Below are positions 31,294 to 37,353 of a stretch of 45,338 nt of DNA, one piece after another. The stretch's first letter is position 1; every line of letters begins with the position of its first letter. Below the pieces are notes generated by a model. That model searched no databases. It had not been told where the DNA came from and worked only from the letters and a program-made list of their open reading frames with translations. The position numbers and the translations under genes were made by a program. The DNA comes from JAGOZV01 sp964622895 (GTDB lineage: Bacteria; Patescibacteriota; Saccharimonadia; Saccharimonadales; Saccharimonadaceae), in the NCBI GenBank assembly GCA_964622895.1, contig CAZUSB010000002.1, positions 1 through 45,338 of the forward strand, written 5' to 3'.

Positions 31294-32345
31294 CTAGCTT
31301 AAACTGTCTATGCTTTTAGTTTCGCCAGTTTTGAGATTTTTGTAGGCATAATTTCCCGACTGAGCCTCGTTATTACCGACAACCACAAAATTTTTGGCGA
31401 GTTTTTTATCAGCCGATTTTATCATCTTGTCTAATTTTCGTGACGACAAGTCTACGTCAACTTTGAAGCCTTTTTTACGCAGAGTCTCTGCAAGCGACAT
31501 TCCAGTAGCCATCTGTTCATCAAGAACAGCGATATAATAATCCACGCCAGCATCAANNNNNNNNNNNNNNNNNNNNNNNNNNNNNNNNNNNNNNNNNNNN
31601 NNNNNNNNNNNNNNNNNNNNNNNNNNNNNNNNNNNNNNNNNNNNNNNNNNNNNNNNTCAGGAGTCTCTTGCGATAACAACAACTCTAATCGTTGTTTTTT
31701 CTCGTCATCGCCCACAATCTCTGACACAGCCCCATCATAGGCTTCTGCTGACATTTTATTTTTACTATCAATCAACTTTATCAATGGTTTAATCTGCTCT
31801 TTGGAAAGTTTGACATCATTCAATAAAATATCATTTAAAAGTTGTCGATGATTTACTAAAATCGAAAAATTCTCATCTGTCGCACCAAACACCTTAAGTA
31901 GCTTTTCGGCAAGCCAAATAGTCTCAGCGTCATAACTCAAACTATCAGCCCCAAACGTATCAACATTTAACTGCCAAAACTCACGCTCACGTCCTTTTTG
32001 TGGCCGCTCATAGCGCATAAAATTAGCAATACTAAATAATCTAGCTGGATAAGCCGTCTCCTGACGACGCTGCGCCACCAATCGCCCCACACTCGGAGTC
32101 GCCTCTGGTCGAATAGACACCATACGCCCGCCTTTATCCTCAAAACTATAAGCTTGATCACTAGCTAGTTCAGTACCGCTTTTTTCCAAGTACAGCTCGG
32201 TCGGCTCCAATAACGGAGTACCATACTCCTGATAGCCAAAACTTTCACATACTTCTCGCCATTTTGCAAAAATATAATTTTGAACAGTTTTTTCTTCAGG
32301 AAAATAATCCCGCGTGCCTTTATAAGGAATTTTTGATAACGTCAT
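31294..32345 (-). CDS. hisS: Histidyl-tRNA synthetase, interrupted by an assembly gap
   Basis: Class II synthetase that charges tRNA-His. The N-terminal part (32345-31657, about 229 residues) has YKGTRDYFPEE, motif 1 around TELYLEKSG, and motif 2 FMRYERPQKGREREFWQLNVD. The C-terminal part (31556-31294, about 87 residues, starting DAGVDYYIAVL) is the anticodon-binding domain with the AETLRKKGFKVDVDL segment. A 100-N gap lies between; the parts sum to about 316 of the usual 420 residues, so the true gap is probably near 300 bases. The start at 32345 is preferred because the promoter -10 box lies 7 bases upstream; the longer TTG/ATG reading at 32372 would overlap the promoter. The mRNA should be leaderless. 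Confidence 0.93.
31557..31656. other. Assembly gap of 100 N inside hisS
   Basis: A run of exactly 100 N, a conventional placeholder for unknown length. By comparison with HisRS length the missing sequence is probably about 300 bases. Confidence 0.99.
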
Positions 32346-32352
32346 ATGATAA

Positions 32353-32380
32353 ATTATACACTGAATTGACAATTTGTTAA
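32353..32380 (-). promoter_or_regulatory. Promoter of hisS, giving a leaderless transcript
   Basis: Minus strand: -35 TTAACA at 32375-32380, 16-base spacer, -10 TATAAT at 32353-32358; the A of the hisS ATG is at the expected +1. It is interleaved with the oppositely directed promoter at 32366-32394. Confidence 0.75.
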
Positions 32381-32394
32381 CATTTTGTTATAAT
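32366..32394 (+). promoter_or_regulatory. Perfect-consensus promoter of the small-ORF unit
   Basis: Plus strand: TTGACA at 32366-32371, exactly 17-base spacer, TATAAT at 32389-32394. This is the only perfect consensus promoter found in the window. Predicted start near 32402, with a leader of about 55 bases. It overlaps the hisS promoter, so the two cannot be occupied at once. Confidence 0.85.
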
Positions 32395-32456
32395 AATATA
32401 TACTACACACAATCTGTGCGTAGAGAAAACACAAGAATCTCCGGAGGGGGCATGAA

Positions 32457-32636
32457 ATGGGCTGGCTTACGCAAGATAGCAACGACAGCACCAAGGTTCA
32501 GGTAAGTGGAGACTACGATCGAAAGGGAGATGAGCCAAGAACGGATTTTCTTATAATCGACAGGGATACTGGCACACACAGCCATATATCTATCGACCAA
32601 GAAGGTACCGTAACAAGCCATCACGATTATCGATGA
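32457..32636 (+). CDS. Small unknown protein of 59 residues
   Basis: Translating from the ATG at 32457 gives a polar protein beginning MGWLTQDSNDSTKVQVSGDY; its second half (IDRDTGTHSHISIDQEG then TVTSHHDYR) is rich in His, Asp and Thr and looks beta-stranded. There is no signal peptide or membrane helix. GGAGGGGG at 32443-32450 is a very strong ribosome-binding site 9 bases upstream; another ATG at 32452 in a different frame gives only 17 codons. A perfect promoter drives it and the 80-residue gene follows 69 bases downstream. No family recognised; the His/Asp-rich end might bind metal, but that is a guess. Confidence 0.75.
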   Translation: MGWLTQDSNDSTKVQVSGDYDRKGDEPRTDFLIIDRDTGTHSHISIDQEGTVTSHHDYR

Positions 32637-32705
32637 AAAATCATCCTGAGCTATGATGATAAACTAGCTCATTTACACAGAGCGTATTACATAACAGGAG
32701 AAATC

Positions 32706-32948
32706 ATGAGTAAAGAATCAAACTTAAATACAACCACGCCAGATTACATAAATGATTTACAAGATGAACCAATGACACTATGCAACAGAATTATTGAATT
32801 AGCTCTAGATGAGGGGTTTTCTGTTAAGCTTGAAGACGATAACTCCTACGAAAGCAAAATATTCAATCTCGCCGTTAAATATTTGGACAAAAAGGACGAA
32901 GAACCCAAAGAGAAAGTCCTCGAAGAATTATTAGCAAATATTAAATAG
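32706..32948 (+). CDS. Small acidic unknown protein of 80 residues
   Basis: The ATG at 32706 has AGGAG 5 bases upstream. The protein is acidic and mostly helical in appearance (MTLCNRIIELALDEGFSVKL near 23-42, EEPKEKVLEELLANIK at the end), with no membrane segment. It shares a transcript with the 59-residue gene upstream, and a terminator follows directly. I do not recognise a family; the pair could be a regulatory module or a toxin/antitoxin-like pair, but neither sequence shows a known toxin fold. Confidence 0.8.
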   Translation: MSKESNLNTTTPDYINDLQDEPMTLCNRIIELALDEGFSVKLEDDNSYESKIFNLAVKYLDKKDEEPKEKVLEELLANIK

Positions 32949-32960
32949 AGATTCTACAAA

Positions 32961-32996
32961 AATAAAGTCACCTTATTTAATAGTGACTTTTTTATT
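32961..32996. terminator. Terminator between the small-ORF unit and rsmD
   Basis: Stem AAAGTCAC / GTGACTTT (32964-32971 with 32983-32990) followed by a T-run on the plus strand (32988-32993); A/T flanks also give a T-run on the minus strand, so it may serve the convergent rsmD transcript too. Confidence 0.85.
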
Positions 32997-33004
32997 ATTA
33001 CCAT

Positions 33005-33547
33005 TCAGTCTTCGTGGCGGTAGTAGGAAAGGTGCGCGTTTCCATAACTACGATTGTCCACCACAACAATTTTTTTAGGCCTTAGCACCTCACTACTACC
33101 TATATGAGATAATACCATAACCCCGTTCTTTTTTAAATGATTAAATAATCGTGAAACTGTGGATAACTGCATGTCTTTATAGGGTGGATCAACCAAAATA
33201 ATATCGTACATTTTATCAGGATTTCGTTCTGACCAACTGGCCACACCCGCTTGGATATTTTTAGTAAAATCCTCTACACCCAACAGCTCAATATTTTCAT
33301 CAATAATTTTATGCGCTAAACGATCTTTTTCTACAAAAGTTACGTGATCTGCACCACGACTGAGCGCCTCTAGCCCCATTGAGCCACTGCCAGCAAATGC
33401 ATCCAAAACGGTCGCGCCATCTACCAGCCCACCAAGTGAATTAAACATAGCATTTCTCATGCGCTCGCTTGCCGGATGAGTACGATGACCTGACGGAGCA
33501 TTAATTGTTCTTCCACCGTATATGCCGCTAATTATTCTAATATGCAT
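33005..33547 (-). CDS. rsmD: 16S rRNA (guanine(966)-N2)-methyltransferase RsmD
   Basis: 180 residues. The N-terminus IRIISGIYGGRTINAPSGHRTHPASERMRNAMFN is the RsmD signature; the SAM site is DAFAGSGSMGLEALSRGA near 49-66 and the catalytic motif is DPPY near 121-124. It methylates G966 in the 30S head. Its ATG overlaps the stop of the flavin oxidoreductase gene (TGATG, one base) and has no ribosome-binding site, so it is translationally coupled. Confidence 0.95.
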   Translation of the reverse strand: MHIRIISGIYGGRTINAPSGHRTHPASERMRNAMFNSLGGLVDGATVLDAFAGSGSMGLEALSRGADHVTFVEKDRLAHKIIDENIELLGVEDFTKNIQAGVASWSERNPDKMYDIILVDPPYKDMQLSTVSRLFNHLKKNGVMVLSHIGSSEVLRPKKIVVVDNRSYGNAHLSYYRHED

Positions 33548-35142
33548 CAGCGATAAGGATTGCCGGTAAAGTTCGGATTAACAAACGTAACTATTTTTCG
33601 TAAATCAACCGGAGTTTTGACATCATTATTTAAAACAGACAGCGGGTCAAAAAGCGCTTTGATTTGAGTGTATAAATCAATAGTCGCCTGATCTAATTGC
33701 GCATAATACGCCGGGGAACCTAGCCGACCCTCGGGACGAACAATTCCACCTTTTTCTAAAATAAGATCAGTGTATTCTTTGATCAACTTGAAGGCCTTTT
33801 GACGATCTGATACGACAGTTAACTTGAGTGGAGTTAGGACGTTCGCTTTCCCAGACAGCCAATCAACAGAAACGGGCATCTCAATAGATAGCTTGCGTCC
33901 GATCTCCTGTAAATCTTTTATTAAATCCTCTCGCCCCTCAGTCGGCAAAATATAACCACTCAAAATATCAGGGTTCGTCTCGGTCTTGGCACTAGGAAGG
34001 TTTAATACTGACCAAACATCAGCGACAGCGAGCAACGTATCGGCAGTGTGGTCTTCGCTAGTCGACAATCCAGCTTCGGGAAAGTGCTTGCCTATCATTT
34101 TGATGACTTTTTTGAGTTTGCGCTTTTTGTTTCGCTCACTAGCATCATCAAATGACACAAAGACCACAGCTTCAGTCGCTTCAGCGTCAAATAGTCCGTA
34201 ATTTTTGCCCTGTTTTAATGCTTCCTTGAACAAACCGCCGTCAAGATACTCTAATCGTGCTGGGGCGAACGCATCAAAAGCCATGACCGCATCAAACGCT
34301 CCCTCTTTTGTCGGAAAGGCTACCACAGCAATATGATCATCAAAGGTCAAAAAGTCGGTATTTATGACAGCCTCAGTTATAATGCCAAGAGTTCCTTGAC
34401 TAGATACCATCAATGGCGTCAAATCCATTGAGCCATCTTTTGTCCTTACATATTTAATACCATTAAACCCAGCCATCGGGATATCAGGCAACCCCTCAAT
34501 CAATTCGGCATTTTCCTCTATCAATATATCAAGTCCGCGATATATCTCACCCTCAAGTGTCGGTAGAGCCTTTTTCTGACTTGTCTCGCGCCTAGAAAGC
34601 CTGCCTGTCTCAATAATATCTCCACTAGATAGCACCACCTCTAATTTCGTAACTTTATCACTAAGATAACCATAACGCCCGTCATAAGGCGAAGGGCCAT
34701 TATCGGCGATAATTCCTCCAACCGTACTGCGATCATCTGGGTGAGCGTGAATCGTCAAACCATGAGTTGCTAGTGTCGTAGCAAGAGTATTTATCGCCAC
34801 GCCACTTTGGACATGCACAAAGCGATTTTTACCTTTTGGCGCAATATATAAAACTTTATTTAGATAAGTAGAAGTGTCCACGATAATCCCTTTGCCGATA
34901 GCGCCGCCACTAACTCCGTAGCCTTCACCTCGAGCAGTCAGACTAATTGACCGATTTTTTTCTGCCAATTGCCATGCAAATCGCGCCACTTTTCGGATAT
35001 CGTTTGTGACCTTAGGAAAAACCACCATATCTGGTGCAATCTGTAAAATGCTTTCATCTACAGAAAAACTTTTTTTGATATTGTCACTAGCCGAAACCTC
35101 GCCTAGCAAATGCTGATTTAGATATTCTGATATTTTACTCAT
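33547..35142 (-). CDS. FAD-binding oxidoreductase, GlcD / D-lactate dehydrogenase-like
   Basis: 531 residues from the ATG at 35140-35142; a TTG four codons upstream is a possible alternative start, with GAGG close to it. FAD_binding_4-type sequence is visible: a PP-loop RGEGYGVSGGAIGKGIIVDTS, then STVGGIIADNGPSPYDGRYGYLSDKV and SSQGTLGIITEAVI. The C-terminal half matches the FAD-linked oxidase C-terminal fold (ends DPLSVLNNDVKTP). The family oxidises 2-hydroxyacids such as D-lactate or glycolate. The substrate is not deducible, and no Fe-S motif (as in GlcF) is seen nearby. It precedes rsmD with a one-base overlap and follows the FMN reductase gene on the same strand. Confidence 0.85.
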   Translation of the reverse strand: MSKISEYLNQHLLGEVSASDNIKKSFSVDESILQIAPDMVVFPKVTNDIRKVARFAWQLAEKNRSISLTARGEGYGVSGGAIGKGIIVDTSTYLNKVLYIAPKGKNRFVHVQSGVAINTLATTLATHGLTIHAHPDDRSTVGGIIADNGPSPYDGRYGYLSDKVTKLEVVLSSGDIIETGRLSRRETSQKKALPTLEGEIYRGLDILIEENAELIEGLPDIPMAGFNGIKYVRTKDGSMDLTPLMVSSQGTLGIITEAVINTDFLTFDDHIAVVAFPTKEGAFDAVMAFDAFAPARLEYLDGGLFKEALKQGKNYGLFDAEATEAVVFVSFDDASERNKKRKLKKVIKMIGKHFPEAGLSTSEDHTADTLLAVADVWSVLNLPSAKTETNPDILSGYILPTEGREDLIKDLQEIGRKLSIEMPVSVDWLSGKANVLTPLKLTVVSDRQKAFKLIKEYTDLILEKGGIVRPEGRLGSPAYYAQLDQATIDLYTQIKALFDPLSVLNNDVKTPVDLRKIVTFVNPNFTGNPYR

Positions 35143-35226
35143 ATTGATACTCAACTAACCTCTACTCAAGTTACTCTCTTAGTTATCTACTTAAAATAAT
35201 AACATAATAACGCTTACGGATAAAGT

Positions 35227-35787
35227 CTACACACTAGCGATAAGTGCTTTTAAAGTCTCGTCTAGACTTTGATCAACCTTAGGCTGGTTGACGGGCGCAC
35301 CATCCGGCTTTAAATCTTTTGAGTCATCTGGCGCTATAGCAAAATTGCTTTCCTCTTGGATGACATTAGCTTTCAATGTGCCAGTCAACACTGCTCTGGC
35401 AGCCTTGGCGGCGCGCTCACCCCTAAGACTCCAACCATAACTGACTAGCGCTACCGGTTTATTTTCCCACGGCTTTCCAATCCAATCAATCGCATTTAAT
35501 TGTAGTGGCGACACAGTGTGATTATATTCTGGCAAAACAAACACTACCGCCGCCGCGCTTTCCACCATGTTCGTCCACTTTTGCACGCTGTCTGGTACAT
35601 CTTTCAATTGATACCTTGCGTTCGCAGGGGAAACAGGACTATTAAAAAACGGTAGCTCTAACTCAGCAAGATCTGCTATTTCAGCCTTTTGACCTAACCT
35701 CTCAATCCCCTCCACAACCAAAGGTACTATCACCTGATTGACGCTATTTGGCCTAGCGCTACCTGTTACTACTAAGATATATGACAT
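35227..35787 (-). CDS. NADPH-dependent FMN reductase family protein
   Basis: 186 residues from the ATG at 35785-35787, with AAGGGGG 3 bases upstream; a 23-codon longer reading is rejected because it lacks such a site. The flavodoxin-like fold shows ILVVTGSARPNSVNQVIVP near 4-22 (phosphate loop) and the family motif PEYNHTVSPLQLNAIDW near 85-101. Such enzymes reduce FMN or quinones with NAD(P)H. It lies upstream of another flavin enzyme on the same strand with an 84-base gap. A TATAAT box with poor -35 lies about 60 bases upstream. Confidence 0.9.
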   Translation of the reverse strand: MSYILVVTGSARPNSVNQVIVPLVVEGIERLGQKAEIADLAELELPFFNSPVSPANARYQLKDVPDSVQKWTNMVESAAAVVFVLPEYNHTVSPLQLNAIDWIGKPWENKPVALVSYGWSLRGERAAKAARAVLTGTLKANVIQEESNFAIAPDDSKDLKPDGAPVNQPKVDQSLDETLKALIASV

Positions 35788-35867
35788 ACTCCCCCTTTCA
35801 ATTTTAGATATCCCATGCATTCCATACAAAACATTGTTATAACTATTATAACCCACGCGAAAAGCCC

Positions 35868-35896
35868 TTGATGTCTTTAAAGTAATTTGTTATATT
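35868..35896 (+). promoter_or_regulatory. Promoter of the candidate small RNA
   Basis: Plus strand: TTGATG at 35868-35873, 17-base spacer, TATATT at 35891-35896. Predicted start near 35903, at the first base of the hairpin described next. Confidence 0.55.
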
Positions 35897-35902
35897 TTAC
35901 TT

Positions 35903-35951
35903 AAAGAGGCGTCGCTCTTGCTGCATAGCTTGAGCCACACCTCTTTTTTTG
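35903..35951 (+). ncRNA. Candidate small structured RNA of about 49 bases
   Basis: Outer stem AAAGAGG / CCTCTTT (35903-35909 with 35940-35946), an internal loop CGTC / CACA, then GCTC / GAGC (35914-35917 with 35932-35935), a TT/TT internal loop, GCT / AGC and a GCAT tetraloop, followed by seven T to 35950. A promoter places transcription start at the 5' base of the outer stem, so the unit reads as a short RNA that is all hairpin plus terminator. It could instead be only a terminator. No known RNA family is recognised. Confidence 0.45.
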
Positions 35952-35973
35952 TTTTCAACACATTAAGCCTAAC

Positions 35974-35998
35974 AAAAAAACCGCCCTCACGGGACGGC
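35974..35998 (-). terminator. Terminator downstream of tRNA-Leu
   Basis: On the minus strand GCCGTCCC, loop GTGA, GGGCGG (one bulged base), then seven T (35974-35980). It is 17 bases beyond the tRNA 3' end. Confidence 0.8.
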
Positions 35999-36014
35999 TT
36001 TTATCAAAATCTTT

Positions 36015-36099
36015 TGGTACGGATGAAAGGACTTGAACCTTCACGCCTTGCGGCATATGCTCCTAAGGCATACGTGTCTACCAATTCCACCACATCCGC
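36015..36099 (-). tRNA. trnL: tRNA-Leu (anticodon UAG)
   Basis: 85 bases including an encoded CCA. Acceptor stem GCGGATG / CATCCGT (terminal G-U), discriminator A, D-arm region with GGTAGAC, anticodon stem TATGC / GCATA around loop CTTAGGA (anticodon TAG), a class II long variable arm, and T-arm GGTTCAAGTCC. It reads CUN codons. It is flanked by an extended -10 promoter and a terminator, so it is transcribed alone. Confidence 0.95.
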
Positions 36100-36125
36100 G
36101 TATATGTTATGTACTGGCAAATAAT

Positions 36126-36134
36126 ATTATATCA
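36126..36134 (-). promoter_or_regulatory. Extended -10 promoter of tRNA-Leu
   Basis: TGA plus TATAAT on the minus strand (TATAAT at 36126-36131); predicted start near 36118, about 19 bases before the mature tRNA 5' end. No strong -35. Confidence 0.6.
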
Positions 36135-36168
36135 TGTTTAACTGCCCGCATAGGTATTTTCGTATGAT

Positions 36169-36780
36169 ATGATGAATTTTATGGATAACCTATCAAACCC
36201 GAGCGCAAAGCCTCATCCAAAACCGTGGCCAACTGATCCTAAATACGACCCAGATCTGCTAGAAAATGGTGATACGCGCAATGTGATAGATAAATATCGC
36301 TATTGGAAGCTAGATGCAATAAAAAAAGATCTTCAAGCCATGTCCTTCCCTATCCAAATCGCGATAGAAAACTTTCAATATGATTTTAATATTGGCACAA
36401 TCGTCAGAAATGCTAATGCCTTTAATGTCCGGGCAGTACATATAATAGGTAAAAAGCAGTGGAATAAGCGCGGTGCTATGGTTACTGACCGATATATGAC
36501 TGTTCATTACCATAAAACCGTTGAGGATTTTGTGAAATCTGTCACCGGCTGGAATATCATCGCAGTAGACAATATACCTCAGGCGACGACTCTGGAGAAA
36601 TTTAAATTTCCCGACAAGCCGGTATTAGTTTTTGGCGGTGAAGGACCCGGGCTATCCGAAGAGCTAATCAATGCTAGCCATTTTCAACTAGCAATAGAAC
36701 AATACGGCAGTACGCGGTCATTAAATGTCGGAGTCGCCAGCGGTATAGTCTTATATGAAGCAGTTCAATCGCAACGCTAA
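36169..36780 (+). CDS. SpoU/TrmH-family RNA 2'-O-methyltransferase
   Basis: 203 residues with the three SPOUT motifs: FNIGTIVRNANAF near 73-85, VLVFGGEGPGLSEEL near 151-165 and STRSLNVGVASGIVLYE near 180-196, which form the trefoil-knot SAM site. The family 2'-O-methylates tRNA or rRNA; the target is not evident. Three in-frame ATGs (36169, 36172, 36181) compete and none has a ribosome-binding site; a TATGAT box at 36163-36168 suggests a near-leaderless message starting at 36181. The first 60 residues are polar and proline-rich and are not part of the SPOUT core. Confidence 0.9.
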   Translation: MMNFMDNLSNPSAKPHPKPWPTDPKYDPDLLENGDTRNVIDKYRYWKLDAIKKDLQAMSFPIQIAIENFQYDFNIGTIVRNANAFNVRAVHIIGKKQWNKRGAMVTDRYMTVHYHKTVEDFVKSVTGWNIIAVDNIPQATTLEKFKFPDKPVLVFGGEGPGLSEELINASHFQLAIEQYGSTRSLNVGVASGIVLYEAVQSQR

Positions 36781-36792
36781 ATCACCCGACAT

Positions 36793-36821
36793 TTGACTTT
36801 TAGCCCATAATTTGATATAAT
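36793..36821 (+). promoter_or_regulatory. Strong promoter of the 119-residue gene
   Basis: Plus strand: TTGACT at 36793-36798, 17-base spacer ending in TGA, TATAAT at 36816-36821, i.e. near-perfect -35 and -10 plus extended -10. The leader is about 70 bases. Confidence 0.85.
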
Positions 36822-36898
36822 AGTAAGGTTGTATTTTTCAGGCATCAGCTTGAATTTGCACTTTAAAAATAGATAGCGAGAACCTATAGGAGGTTTTT

Positions 36899-37258
36899 AT
36901 GACGAGAGATACAGGACTGCAACCACAGAGGTTTGTGGAATTTATAGTTAGCACTGAACATGTAGGTATCTACATGTTTCGGGGCGATCACAAGCCAGAT
37001 CTCGTTCAAGACGAAATGCCCGAAGCTGTCGGACAGTTGGTAGAGCGAATCTACCAAGTACTTCTTGACAAAGGGCTGGAAGATGTATTTCACATCATCA
37101 TTGCCCCCGAAAAGGCGCCGAGGAAAGGCACTACAATCAAGGTTGTAGGACCAAGTGAGGTATTAGATCTCATGGACGAATTTGCGACCACGTTGGCGCA
37201 TGAAGCAAAGGCGACTCAGGCGTCAGCTAAGGAGGCGCCCGTCAAGTTCAGCGCCTAG
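36899..37258 (+). CDS. Unknown protein of 119 residues
   Basis: The ATG at 36899 has AGGAGG 5 bases upstream, and the leader's AACCT / AGGTT can pair so as to cover that site. The protein has an alternating strand-helix look: RFVEFIVSTEHVGIYMF near 11-27, MPEAVGQLVERIYQVLLDKG near 40-59, VFHIIIAPEK near 63-72, VVGPSEVLDLMDEFATTLAHEA near 82-103, then an Ala/Lys tail. There is no signal peptide or membrane helix. I do not recognise the family. The near-consensus promoter and strong ribosome-binding site imply high expression. It lies alone between the SpoU methyltransferase gene and convergent recG. Confidence 0.8.
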   Translation: MTRDTGLQPQRFVEFIVSTEHVGIYMFRGDHKPDLVQDEMPEAVGQLVERIYQVLLDKGLEDVFHIIIAPEKAPRKGTTIKVVGPSEVLDLMDEFATTLAHEAKATQASAKEAPVKFSA

Positions 37259-37262
37259 CTTT

Positions 37263-37310
37263 TTTCGGTTGGTTCAGATCCATTTATTTGGTAATCTGAA
37301 CCAGCCGAAA
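37263..37310. repeat. 17-bp inverted repeat after the 119-residue gene
   Basis: TTTCGGTTGGTTCAGAT (37263-37279) and ATCTGAACCAGCCGAAA (37294-37310) pair over 17 bp with one G-U, loop of 14 bases. A second small hairpin CGAAAC / GTTTCG follows at about 37307-37322 and then a T-rich tract to 37340. The pair probably ends the plus-strand transcript and separates it from recG. Confidence 0.6.
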
Positions 37311-37353
37311 CGCTTGTTTCGCTATCTATTTTTATTTTTTTACTAAACCCGCA

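Noticed and set aside
31452..32372. A single continuous reading frame across the first N run ending in an unrelated C-terminus
   Set aside because: The N run has unknown length, so the frame after it is accidental; the true HisRS C-terminus is in another frame (31294-31556).
32403..32624. Minus-strand 73-codon frame opposite the 59-residue ORF
   Set aside because: No promoter or ribosome-binding site on that strand; the plus-strand frame has both.
32706..32948. Toxin-antitoxin call for the two small plus-strand genes
   Set aside because: Size and pairing fit, but neither shows a recognisable toxin or DNA-binding antitoxin motif, so it is not claimed.
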